NCBI RefSeq assembly: GCF_051020985.1
Contig: NC_135009.1
Coordinates: forward strand, 9,618,606-9,682,605
Reading direction: 5' to 3'
From: Nomia melanderi
Taxonomy: Eukaryota > Arthropoda > Insecta > Hymenoptera > Halictidae
DNA length: 64,000 nt
This document shows, piece after piece, positions 33,521 through 43,636 of this stretch. Position 1 is the first letter of the stretch, and each line of letters begins with the position of its first letter. The position numbers and the translations under genes were made by a program. The notes under the pieces were generated by a model that was not told the origin of the DNA, made no database searches, and was given only the letters and a program-made list of their open reading frames with translations.

Positions 33521-34020
33521 ATATATCATTATTAGCAATAAAAATTCGAAAAAAGTGTTCAATAAGCATGTATTATTAGCGTTCCAAACGCACAGTATTG
33601 CTTCTAAGCGAACGCGCAGCGTAAAGATGGCGGCTAGGATTGCGCGAGCTGACAAGCCTTCCGAGTCTCGAGACACTCGACGCAGATAAAGAAAAGCTAA
33701 CGGAAAAAGAACAGAAAAAAGATTCTTTTTATCATATATTATTATTTTTTAGCAATAAAAATTCAAGGAAAGTGCAATGCAAATGCGAATACTGAAAAAC
33801 TAAGAGAAAAACAATAAAAAAAAGTTCTTTGCGTCGTTTACTCAATATGATTCAACATATATCATTATTTATTAGGAATAAAAATTCAATGAAAATGTTC
33901 AGTGGCTACATTGTTACCGTTCCAAAAGCAGAAGAGTATTATTTCGAAGCGAACGCGTAGCGTAAAGATGGCGACTGCGATTGCGCGAGCCAACGGGTCT
34001 TCCGAGTCTCGAGACACTCG
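33521..34020 (+). repeat. Duplicated segment with AAGATGGCG motif
   Basis: Copy 1 at 33521-33680 and copy 2 at 33857-34020 share ATATATCATTATT, AGSAATAAAAATTC, GTTCCAAAMGCA, GCGAACGCGYAGCGTAAAG, ATGGCG, ATTGCGCGAGC and CCGAGTCTCGAGACACTCG. A partial third copy of the AT-rich half is at 33733-33790. Each full copy has AAGATGGCG (33624 and 33964), a YY1/Pho-like core, and ends in a CGAGTCTCGAGACACTCG near-palindrome. Confidence 0.85.
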
Positions 34021-34571
34021 CGTAGCGGAGGGAAAGGTCAGTCCGTGGACGAGGAAGCGACTAGGCCCGCGATAATAAGCAAAGAAACACTTTCTACGGT
34101 GTCAGGGAAGGGGTTAGGAACCGTGCCCGCTTCTGCAGCCTCTCCTAAATGGAACGTGACGGCGTTAAGCGAAGCCGCCGCGGTTTATACGGCCCCGTTC
34201 CCTCTAAACCGGCGATCGTTCAATTTACACTTCTTGCATCCGGCGGCCATGCCGAGGAAAGCGTGTCGAAATGTTTCGCGCTATGGAAAACGAAATTCAC
34301 AATGACCAAGTTGGCTCTTTTGGAACTGCCCCTACCTGTCTCTCTTTTGCCTTCGACCGTGCGCGGGAACGGTCCGATTAATCATTCATCGCTAGCTTTC
34401 TATTGACAGTGAAACCATTTCACGGATTCTTTCGTCTGAGCCTTTTTACATACATTCTCGCTGTGCACAATTCATTAACAACTTTTCTATAAATATTCTT
34501 TCGCCGGTTTACTGGAAACATCGATTCGAATGCGCCTCCGGGGAAATTATATGCGGAGAATCTTTTCGATG
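34021..34571. other. GC-moderate DNA, no gene seen
   Basis: Two overlapping + strand frames of about 85 codons (34045-34406) are not recognised. No other feature. Confidence 0.4.
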
Positions 34572-34795
34572 TTCAACGCTAAAACTATCAGACCGGTAGA
34601 AACGACTCATCTGGAAATTATTATTTCACACTGTTCAGAACTATGAAGACGTTTTCTGTGAAACTTTGTAATTCTGATCTGTGCAATTGTAAGAATATAA
34701 TTATACAGGCTGCTTCGAATATCAACGAATACACTTTCTTTATTTCTTTAAGACATGGAAAGATCACTTTAATTACTCGGTGATTCTAGCGTTAA
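34572..34795 (-). mobile_element. M1 MITE, complete
   Basis: The left end is TTCAACGCTAAAACTATCAG; the right end, reverse-complemented, is TTAACGCTAGAATCACCGAG. It is 224 bp. The left TTAA has become TTCAA. Confidence 0.75.
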
Positions 34796-34799
34796 CTTC

Positions 34800-34990
34800 G
34801 ACAACCGTTAATACGTAATATAAATTGAATCACTATAGTTCATTCAGTTAAGCGATGATTATTTGAAAACGCTTCTATATTATAAATAATGCTACCTAAT
34901 GCGGTGGCATTCAGCTAGATGAACGTGCAATAATAATAATGCAATTCAGTCGAATGGTTTAATGCAATATTATTCCATTTTGTACATTCT
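34800..34990 (-). mobile_element. M2b MITE fragment
   Basis: The reverse complement matches the M2b interior: TTATTATTATTGCACGTTCA, TCTAGCTGAATGCC, CCGCATTAGGTAGCATTATT, and TTTTCAAATAATCATCG. It lies directly against the M1 element, so one may have inserted into or beside the other. Confidence 0.7.
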
Positions 34991-36123
34991 GCTCTGATTT
35001 AGGAACTTCTGAATCAAACTAACGAAAATCACGAAATTTATTTCGTAAAAAGAATTGGAAAGAACGAAACGTATAAGAATATATTTTAAGGTAAGATATA
35101 ATCGGTTAATCCATACGAGATTCACACGACGCCTACCGGCGTCATCCATAACAGATAATCGTATTCAATTTGACGCGAAATGCCGCCATTCGTGGAGGAA
35201 GTGTTAAGGTCTGAGAAATGGAGAGAAACATCTTGGGTAAGCAAGTCCGCTCGCGGGCTTCCTCGAAAGCTCGTATCTGGGACGCGCGTCGGTCCTCGGC
35301 GTCCGTATCGAGGAACACGATCTCGCTCGCACCGCCACGGTCCACGTACTCTCGTGGGCTAGGTCTAAACGCGTCTAGGCTAACCGAGGCGAGCCGTTTC
35401 TCCGCGCAACGTACAATGGCAACGGCGTCCGACCCACGCTCTATCGCCAGGCTGGCAGTGAAACCGACTGCCGGTGCATATTCGTATCTAGCATCCGTTT
35501 ATCCGGCGAACGTTCCGTTCGTTCGCGTGCAGCGATGAGATTCAATCGTCTTAAGGCCTTTCGAATCAATAAACCAGATCTAAGCAGTCGATACACTCGT
35601 ACACGAATCCTCTATAAATCACTTTCTCGCCTCGAAATAAATGGATCATGGGAAAATATACGGCGCAAATGTCGCATTTTTTCGGGCCACGTGCAACCAG
35701 GAACGACGAAAGTAGGCTCACACTTTGGAAATCTCTTGTCGGGTCGATGATTACAGTGAACTTTCATGGAACTGTCGAAGTACATAGTTTTTACATTTGT
35801 TCATACAGTTTTGAAAGCTTCACTGAACGTTACTTTCACTTTTAAGGAAAGGTTACCATTCGATTTAAAGAATGAAAGTTTCTATTTTATTAGAAATTCT
35901 TCTTATAAATTATTCTTACCATACCAACTCTTATTTTCTCTTTCACGAAAAATACAAGAATCAGTATACAGAAAAAATCAGCAACAACGAAGAAAACAAT
36001 ATAACTCCCAAGTTAATCTTATTTTTACACATCACGTTATACGATTAATCGCATATGAAAGCAATGGCCTCAAAACCATCGATGCGTTATAGGAACTCGT
36101 CTTATACAGAACTCTATTGCAAT
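34991..36123. other. GC-moderate block then AT-rich DNA, no gene seen
   Basis: ATGCCGCCATTCG at 35180 carries a YY1-like core on the minus strand. A GC-rich stretch at 35140-35720 has overlapping frames, including 106 codons on the + strand, without recognised domains. Confidence 0.4.
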
Positions 36124-36240
36124 CGTATTGCCGCACAACGAATTAGTGTAGAAAACGAGACGAGAGAAGATGAAAACTGACCAATGGGACATCTATGCCA
36201 CATGCCAATTCTCGTGCAACGAACGTTATACAGTTGACCC
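36124..36240 (+). repeat. Dispersed repeat R6 with TGACCAAT core, copy 2
   Basis: Partner of 9361-9466; it shares GAAAACTGACCAAT, then TGCCAATTCTCGTGCAACGA, with about 60 bp of weaker similarity before it. Confidence 0.55.
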
Positions 36241-36802
36241 TACAGGAGGACGCGTTCGATGCGCAAACAGGACATATCGGCCTCGAAATCGTGACGTCCG
36301 CCGGTTAAGAGATTTCCTTCCCGTCCGTTCCCGTCTATTTATTTCGCAAATATTTGCATCCACCTATAGAATGGTCCTGCGGCGTGCTGCATGCGCAAAC
36401 GTTATCCTCCTTTTACGTAGCCAGTGACATCCGATTCGATATCTAAAGAAGCGACGTCTCGGGGCCGCGTATCGCGCCTCCGCGATCACCGGTGCCCAGG
36501 TTTCCCACGACTCGCCGCGGCGAGGATCTATGTACGTGATCCTCGATGATCCATTACCGGCTCGAGCGATTTACACGTGTACGGACAAACGAGCGAGAAC
36601 GGTCCGTGCGCACCGTGAGCTGAATTGATTCGGTATCAGCGATTCGCGGCGAGTCACGGCCGCGCGAGTAACGGCCTCTCCTCTTGCGCTTTACTCTGTA
36701 CGCTTCTATTGCTTCGATCAGGCATTCGGCTGTTGGAAAGAAACTGCGCTTTCAACGGGATTAATTATCGAGTTTCATTTTGAAAGACTGTTCGCTTTCC
36801 GG
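36241..36802. other. GC/CpG-rich DNA, no gene seen
   Basis: CpG-rich to about 36720. The 85-codon frame at 36170-36427 runs through the R6 repeat. No feature recognised. Confidence 0.4.
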
Positions 36803-37366
36803 AGACTCGTCGAAGGATTGAGAATCGGTTTTTCTTCGATGTAGATGTTATTTATTAATATAATACTGATTACAGAAAATAAGAATATTAGTTATTACTA
36901 TTTCTAATTGAACAGAGACTCGCCAAAGGATTGAGAATCGATTTTTCCTCGATGGAGACGTTATTTATTGATATAATACTGATTATGGGAAATAAAAATA
37001 TTAGTTATTACTATTGCTAATTGAACAGAGACTCGTCGAAGGATTGAGAATCGGTTTTTCCTCGATGGAGACGTTATTTGTTAATGTAATACTGATTATG
37101 GAAAATAAGAATATTAGTTATTACTATTACTAATTAAACAGAAACTCGTCAAAAACTTGAGAATCGGCTTTTCTTCGATGTAGACGTTATTTGTTAATAT
37201 AGTATTTATTATGGAAAATAAGGATATTAGTTACTACTATTGCTAATTTAACAGAGACTCGTCGAAGGATTGAGAATCGGTTTTTCTTCGATGTAGACGT
37301 TATTTGTTAATATACTATTGATTATGGAAAATAAGAATATTAGTTACTACTTTGCTAATTGATTAG
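36803..37366 (+). repeat. Five tandem units of 113 bp
   Basis: Units start at 36803, 36916, 37029, 37142 and 37255, each AGACTCGTCGAAGGATTGAG or close to it. The first four are exactly 113 bp long and the last about 112. Each unit has a GC-moderate head (GAGAATCGGTTTTTCTTCGA) and an AT-rich tail (AAAATAAGAATATTAGTTA). A remnant of a sixth tail follows at 37370-37400. Units are about 90% alike by eye. Confidence 0.95.
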
Positions 37367-38244
37367 AGGAAATGATAATACTAATTATAGAAAATAAGAA
37401 AGAAAATTTTGTTACATTTCGTAACGCAACCCATCAAGTTTCCTTGATTTCCTCGAAAAGGAGGATCATACGAAACAAACTGTATTTCTTGCTTTCAACG
37501 GAATTTTTGGTAAGTTTATTTTCGATCTTGATATTCTCGGACAGGATTGTAAAAAAATAAATGTTTTACCTTTTATTTTCGATATATTTATTAATGAAGG
37601 TTCATTCTCTTCGCGATTGCGTAGCAACTGCAGAACATTCTGTTCGAAGTTTTCCTGGTCGCTGTTATTCGAATTAAATTCGGTGTCTCTCGATTTTAAT
37701 TGGATAGCAGGAACAGCCGCGCCATGTGCGAACGAGTTCGAGGGCTTCGGCCTGATCTCGTTGTTCCGTGAAGTCCGGTTCGAAAAACCGCGATGCAACG
37801 AGCGTTACGCGCGGTAATCTTTAAATAGCCAGGTTGTCTAATTGCGGCACGCCCACCGAGTGCAGTTAAGTTTGGAGACAGGAAGGAAAGATTACGAGAC
37901 CGCTTAACAGTCTCGCAGGTAGTTTCACCTAGGACAGTTTCATTTCCCTGCTATCGTTGTTCTATAATGATCGTTTTACGCTGCCAATATCGCGTAACAG
38001 TTTCGTGAGAGGCTAGGTTATATAAGGGACGAAAAGGTAATCGCACTCGGTCGATGACTTCTGGCTATATCTTGCGCTAAATGCACGTAAAGGCAACGAA
38101 CGTTTCTATTCGGTTAATCTTTATGAAAATGCTCCGTTCGGAAAAGTTCTTTGTCGCTGTTATGAAGGCTGTCTCATTTTACAGGTTTTCTCGTAAATGA
38201 TATTATGTTCGTAGATATTGTAGTAAGTGAATATTAAAAGTAAA
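37367..38244. other. Mixed unique DNA, no gene seen
   Basis: The minus-strand frame at 37466-37798 (110 codons) has no recognised domain. ACAGTCTCGCAGGTAG at about 37906 is a weak splice-like motif. Confidence 0.4.
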
Positions 38245-38371
38245 ATAAAAATTGAAATTCAGTTAAAATTCAGTTTGCGTATTGGTAAAGCAATTTCTTT
38301 AAGAATTTCTGAGAGAAACGTCTGTCATCTTTTTAATAATTGCGAAAATTGTCTGGTAGCTTTAGTGTTAA
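38245..38371 (+). mobile_element. M1 MITE, right half
   Basis: AATTCAGTTTGCGTATTGG, AATTTCTTTAAGAATTTCT, GAGAGAAACGTCTGTCATCT and the terminal GTAGCTTTAGTGTTAA match the right half of the reference copy at 27877. The left half is missing. Confidence 0.8.
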
Positions 38372-40009
38372 ATAGAATAACATATTATTAAATATGTAAA
38401 TATCTCAAGTGCAATTTTTCTGTTTTGAGAGGACAGTGATTTGGCAATACTATTTTTTCGAATATGATCATGTCAGTTTTTTTTGCTTCAATCGGCGCAA
38501 CAAATTTCTTGCGTGTCATTAAAATTAAAAAATAGATTTGAGATATTCTTTAAATAACGAATAATTCTGGAAATAATTGTATTTTTAGATTGAAATAGGA
38601 CACCGTGTGTATACGTTTGGAATATATTGATTCTATACTTTCGGATTTAGTAAATTACTTTGAGTTTCTTGTGAAAAAATTGATCGTCATATGTTTTCGT
38701 CATCAATTGGAAAAGTAAATTAGAAAAAGAACTAATTTAAGAGAAAAATGAGAACTGCTTCATAGTTCTTGCTTTATACTCGCTGAAATCGTAAAGATAC
38801 TTTTGTGGGAAGTTGTTAAATAAATTTTCATTATTTGCTATCACAATCTCAAGAAATACAGTTTTGCAACTCTCATAGGAAATTGTAAACCAGTCACTCC
38901 GATTGCTCCGTATTAACTTTAATGTTAAATTGTGAAATTATGAGTAGGATGAATGTTCATTTTACGAGTGTTCTGAGCTGGCCTATAAATTCCTAATTTT
39001 CATATCGATGTATTAATTTGAAAGTTCTTTTCCAATCGATTTTCCATCCGCTAATGATTCATATAGATAATTTTGTATTTATTGTAATCGTATAGTACTC
39101 ATTAATTATTAACAACACTTAATAATCATCAAACCTCGATATTATGCAGAATTCTTAGTAGGGAACCCTATCGATTTTCGCAAATAATTCACTATTCATA
39201 GATAACAGAATGTTTTAAAAACATCTTTCAAATTTGGAACATTACATATTGTTTAATAAAAGTTATAACTTATCCTTGGCACAATAGATAATACAATTCT
39301 TGTAGACTAAGTGACAAACGTTTTGTAGAAATAACAGTCTGTTTCTGCCTTCGCGTCGGTACAACAAATTTTGCCGCTCTATTTACCGTGCTACAAAATC
39401 CATGCTCACGAGTATCAGATTTCATACTTCGAACAGTATCAAATTCACTGTACTTCGATTCTAAACCTGCCGGGTACATACAACGCAACGTGGCAGAAGC
39501 CCAAAAACTGACTGTTCCGAGTTTTACAATTATTTAGCACACAATATCCACGACTTTTGTTTTAATAAAAATATCTGAAAAAAAACAGATCATAACATCA
39601 TATTACTCGATACTCATTTCACTTTCAAACATCGATGTCTCATAGAAATCAAAGATAAAAATTCAAAATATACCACTAACACATTCAATACCATTTTCCT
39701 AATCACTCTGAATCAACTTCACAAAACAAAAATTAACAAAAGTACAACAAAAATCTCCACTAACTTACGAATAAAACTCGAAGAAACGCTTTAGGGGTAG
39801 TTCCCACTCCTATGTTTCAAATCCTTTCCAAAAGCTTCGCGCTCAATTAGCTCTAACACTAGTACCGTTCCCCACAAACGCCCCAATAAAATCACTTGAA
39901 AGAACCAAACAATTTACAGAGGAATACAAACATTCCTCCAAAAGAACATCGATAGAAATATATTTCCGTCGCGTGTGCAACCCTTCAAGTTTGTCATAAA
40001 TCGCTACAA
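38372..40009. other. AT-rich DNA turning A/C-rich, no gene seen
   Basis: No feature to about 39560. From 39580 to 40000 the + strand has a strong A and C excess, the left flank of the block at 40.01 kb. Confidence 0.5.
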
Positions 40010-40690
40010 ACGCTGTCTGGGGTAGCTGGCCTGTTCCGGAGAGAAAAAACGACAGGTATAGGGAAAAAAAAAGTGCAGGGGAAGCGAAAAACAGGCGAGC
40101 CCAGAGGAGACGTCGAAATAAAAGGCCCGAAACGGTAAAGGTTATATACGGGAGAGGTTTTTACGTGGGCTGAACAGTCGCGTTATTCTGTGGGAAGGCA
40201 GAGTTCGGTATACAAACGTTTCACTCTCGACGAGCCGGCCGGATAACGGGGCTCTGTTCGCCGCGCGGAGGCAGCGGAGGTATACCTCGCCGAGAAAGAA
40301 GGGAAAGTAGTTCTGTGAGTCAGTGGGGCTTGCGGTACCTCGCGACGTTCAACGGTTTAAGCAGCCTCGAGCCTCGGAACGGGAAACGGTAATCCAGATG
40401 AGCCGCATCGTTTATCCTTTTGGGAGCGTTCTCCTTCTTCAACCGGGAACTTCGCTCAACCTTCCACGATCCTCCACGAATTTTTCGCGTGCCTCGCATG
40501 TCCCCTTACTCTCTCTTTCGATCGCGTCTGCTTCCGCCATTTTCATTTCTATTGTCTCCTCGCTTCTTTCTTTTGTTACCCAACGGCTCGGAACAATAGT
40601 TTTCTAACCCCTATTTGCGAGTTCTCGGGAAAAGCTTCTCTCAGATGTTCCGAATAATTAATCCTTTGCTCCGGACAGTTTTCCACTGGG
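40010..40690. other. GC/CpG-rich block with skew flip at 40.01 kb
   Basis: G exceeds C on the + strand from 40015 to about 40330. The segment 40041-40090 (GAAAAAACGACAGGTATAGG, then AGTGCAGGGGAAGCG) resembles 23042-23080. TCTGTGAGTCAG at 40311 is a moderate donor match. The 94-codon frame at 40323-40607 is not recognised. The right flank (40690-40960) is T/G-rich. Confidence 0.4.
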
Positions 40691-41160
40691 AATATTCAAC
40701 ATTTCCCGAGATGTAGGTGACGTTTTTTCATAGTAATGACGAAGTATACGTAAATTGAGGAGCAAAGGTATTTTATTTCAGTGTCTCATATATTGATGTA
40801 TTATATGAAGTTTCATATTGTATACAAGAATTTATCATTTTGTTATATTAAAATTAGTGACAGAGTTATTTCTCGAAAGGGTTACGCACTGATGTTACAA
40901 TGTTGTTGGTAATATTAATTATTATTGGATGTTAATGTTAGTATATAATGGATCTAGGAACATTTGATAGATGTTTCTTATTACTTTATTTTGAGATTCC
41001 AAAATATTTTGATGTTATTTTATTTAAATGTCGTTGTGATAACAAAATAGACAAGAAGCTATTAATAAGCAATATTATTCATCACATTTTACAACTGTTC
41101 CCACACGGAAACTTCGTGCGCACACTAAAACACGGTCCGCAGTGCTGCTTAACTCGTTAA
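40691..41160. other. AT-rich DNA, no gene seen
   Basis: T/G-rich on the + strand until about 40960, A/C-rich from about 41070. A 70-codon frame is not recognised. Confidence 0.45.
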
Positions 41161-42009
41161 ATCACAGAACACCTGAAATCAAGTTTCCGATCGAGAACGG
41201 AATGCAATAGATGCTTAAAGTATCTTCCCAACCGAAAGACTCGACCCGAAGCTCCAAACAAAGCGTCCCCGAGAACCGGGTCAAAACAGCAGAAACCGGT
41301 GGCCTAGGGTCAACAATCAAAGAATTCGCTTCGCGCTCTGAAGAGCGTATAATTTTTGCTTTCTCCGTCGAAAGCGTCGCGCCGCGCGGAGATTAACAGT
41401 GGAACAACGTCTGACACACTTGCGGCCGACGGAGACGGTGACCGCGACGTCGACGGCGCTCTTCCGAGAAGAGCGGGCGGGCGAAGCCCGCGGGAGAAAC
41501 GAAACTATTCGTCACCGGAAATAGATTGTTCGTTGGCGAGGCGGCCGCTTAATACCGCGGCAAACAATAGTTGACCCGAATATGCGCGCTGAAACGGCGA
41601 ACAAGACCCGACCCTGATGAGACGAAAGCCGCTCGTTACGAACAATTGCGCGCTGAAAGGTCATTAACCGCCGCGGCTGATTACGGCCAGGAACGTTCTC
41701 CGCGTTGTCCCTTAAATATTCCGGGACAGAAATCACACCACCACGACGACGACGAGGATGGAACGGCCGCCCTTAATGGGCTCCGCAACAGCGTGTCGCT
41801 TACGTGAATCATTTACCGGTGGAACGATCGACAGGGATATTGTTCGGGACAGGAAGCATCGCTGGGTTTCGCGCTGGGTTGAATCAGACGTCGAGCCGCT
41901 AGCGATCCATGACCGTCGTATAGTGATTCGCTGGGGTATTTGATGTGCAGAATGTTTCTGGATACCGAGGTGCGGAAGTAATCATAGTTTGATAGGGTAA
42001 TTCTGAGAG
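41161..42009. other. GC/CpG-rich block
   Basis: The left part is A/C-rich, the core (41380-41560) CpG-dense, and the right part (41900-42009) T/G-rich. A short (ACG)-type repeat, CACCACGACGACGACGAGG, is at about 41738. Overlapping frames are not recognised. Confidence 0.4.
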
Positions 42010-42227
42010 ATTAGTTCATTTTTTTTAGAAACGACGTATTTCTGATTTGGTTTCAGTGTAATTATTGGGAAGATAACAAACGATTCTCTGAGGAATAAGT
42101 GTAGGAATTGATTTAACGATACGCAAGCTGAATTTTATCGATAGAAATCCAAATAGATGCACTGTTGGAGTTTCTATGGACAAATTTCGGAATATGAATT
42201 GGACTGCGTGGTAGTTTTAGTGTTTAA
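42010..42227 (-). mobile_element. M1 MITE, left edge decayed
   Basis: The right end on the minus strand is TTAAACACTAAAACTACCAC. The interior matches the copy at 14608-14820 in the same orientation (GACGTATTTCTGATTT, CTGAGGAAT, TAGATGCACTGTTGGAG). The left TTAA cannot be found, so the start is approximate. Confidence 0.75.
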
Positions 42228-43391
42228 GGAACTGTTATGTCGTGAATATTATTGATGCCTAACAAAAATATATGCTTATTACAGTAAATGCATGTAAGAT
42301 GAGTAGTTAAATGGATGAAATAGATTTAATGTATTACTAAGAGTAATTGAAAACAGATATTTGGGAATCTAAATGAATCAGATTGTAATGAAATGTAAAC
42401 AGAGAGATTGATATTGATATATCTACATTTTAAACACGACTCAAACGTGAAATTAAAAGTTTCAATAAGAGTGTTATTATAAAATACCCTACAATACTCG
42501 GTGAAAATATTTTCACGACAAAGTTCCTAGTTCGATCTGTTTCTTGAAAATTCTTCTAGAAAAATATATTTTCCCATAAATGTCTACAATTTGATACGTA
42601 CGTAAATTCTGCGCAGTAAGAAATTCATTTGAATAATCCATTCGTTTATGCACGTACGTCTACCGGAAATACGATGCCGTCGAGTTTTTAGGTAAACTGG
42701 AGAATCACGTTTATGTTAGCCACCGAAAGGTTTACCTAGCGGCGTGCAGCGAGCTCGTAATTGTAGCGACGATAGCGAGAGTCAGCTAGTTTTGAGGTCA
42801 GGGCAACGACGCCGAGGATCCTTGTGACGTACGGTACTCCAAGGAGCAACTCCGGCTGGCCTTCGACCTGAACGATCTCCCACGTTGCGATCCTGCTTTT
42901 TTCCAGGACTATTCTAACTGTCGCGATAGCGTTCCGCGGATATCCTCACAGCGACTATATTCCTTAATCTCTTATAGATAAAGGAACCAAGGCTATCCTC
43001 TCGACGTTAATTAACTCCTTTGTCGGACTTCAATCTTTCTATTCTATTTCCCTTTAATTGTAACGCTAAATACAATTTTTCAGCCTGTATATTAAGAAAT
43101 TTGAATATTCAACTCGTCTATCAGAAAACTTAACGTACCAACCACAACAATGCTTCGCGTTCAACGATAAACTCTTAATTGATGTCTATTAACACTAGGT
43201 TTAATATTGGATTTCATAAACATTGTTTAGTACACGCTTACGTCGACTTTGATCGAAGCAATTACACTATGTACCTCAATTATCTATTCTCAAACGTCTA
43301 ACCTCCAAAATTCGAATCAATGAACATCAATGTTTTTAGGAGCAGTATAGTAATCCGTACAATAAATAGTATTAACACTAATAATCTAGTA
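42228..43391. other. AT-rich DNA with a GC patch, no gene seen
   Basis: CpG-richer at 42640-42940, otherwise AT-rich. A TTAACACTAGG at 43190 could be a decayed M1 end, but no body follows. Confidence 0.4.
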
Positions 43392-43636
43392 TTAACACGT
43401 TGAATACCGCACGATTTCATAGAGTAAAATATACAAAATGGAAAACATATAATAACAGATCACTTGTTTGAATCTCATTATTATTAGCACGTTGATCTAG
43501 CCGAATGGCGCCGCATTAGGTAGCATTATTTTTAATATAGCAGTGTTTTCAAATTATCGTCGTTTAATTGAATGGACCATAGTAATTCGATTTGGTTGGG
43601 GACCACCGGTGACCCCCATGGCATTCAACATGTTAA
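43392..43636 (+). mobile_element. M2b MITE, complete
   Basis: Flanked by TTAA. The left end is TTAACACGTTGAATACCGCA; the right end, reverse-complemented, is TTAACATGTTGAATGCCATG. It is 245 bp, with the subterminal palindromic CACCGGTG near the right end, as in M2. Reference copy for the family. Confidence 0.85.

Noticed and set aside
36803..37366. CRISPR-like regular repeats
   Set aside because: The 113-bp units are contiguous with no distinct spacers, and the DNA is eukaryotic; it is a minisatellite-type array.
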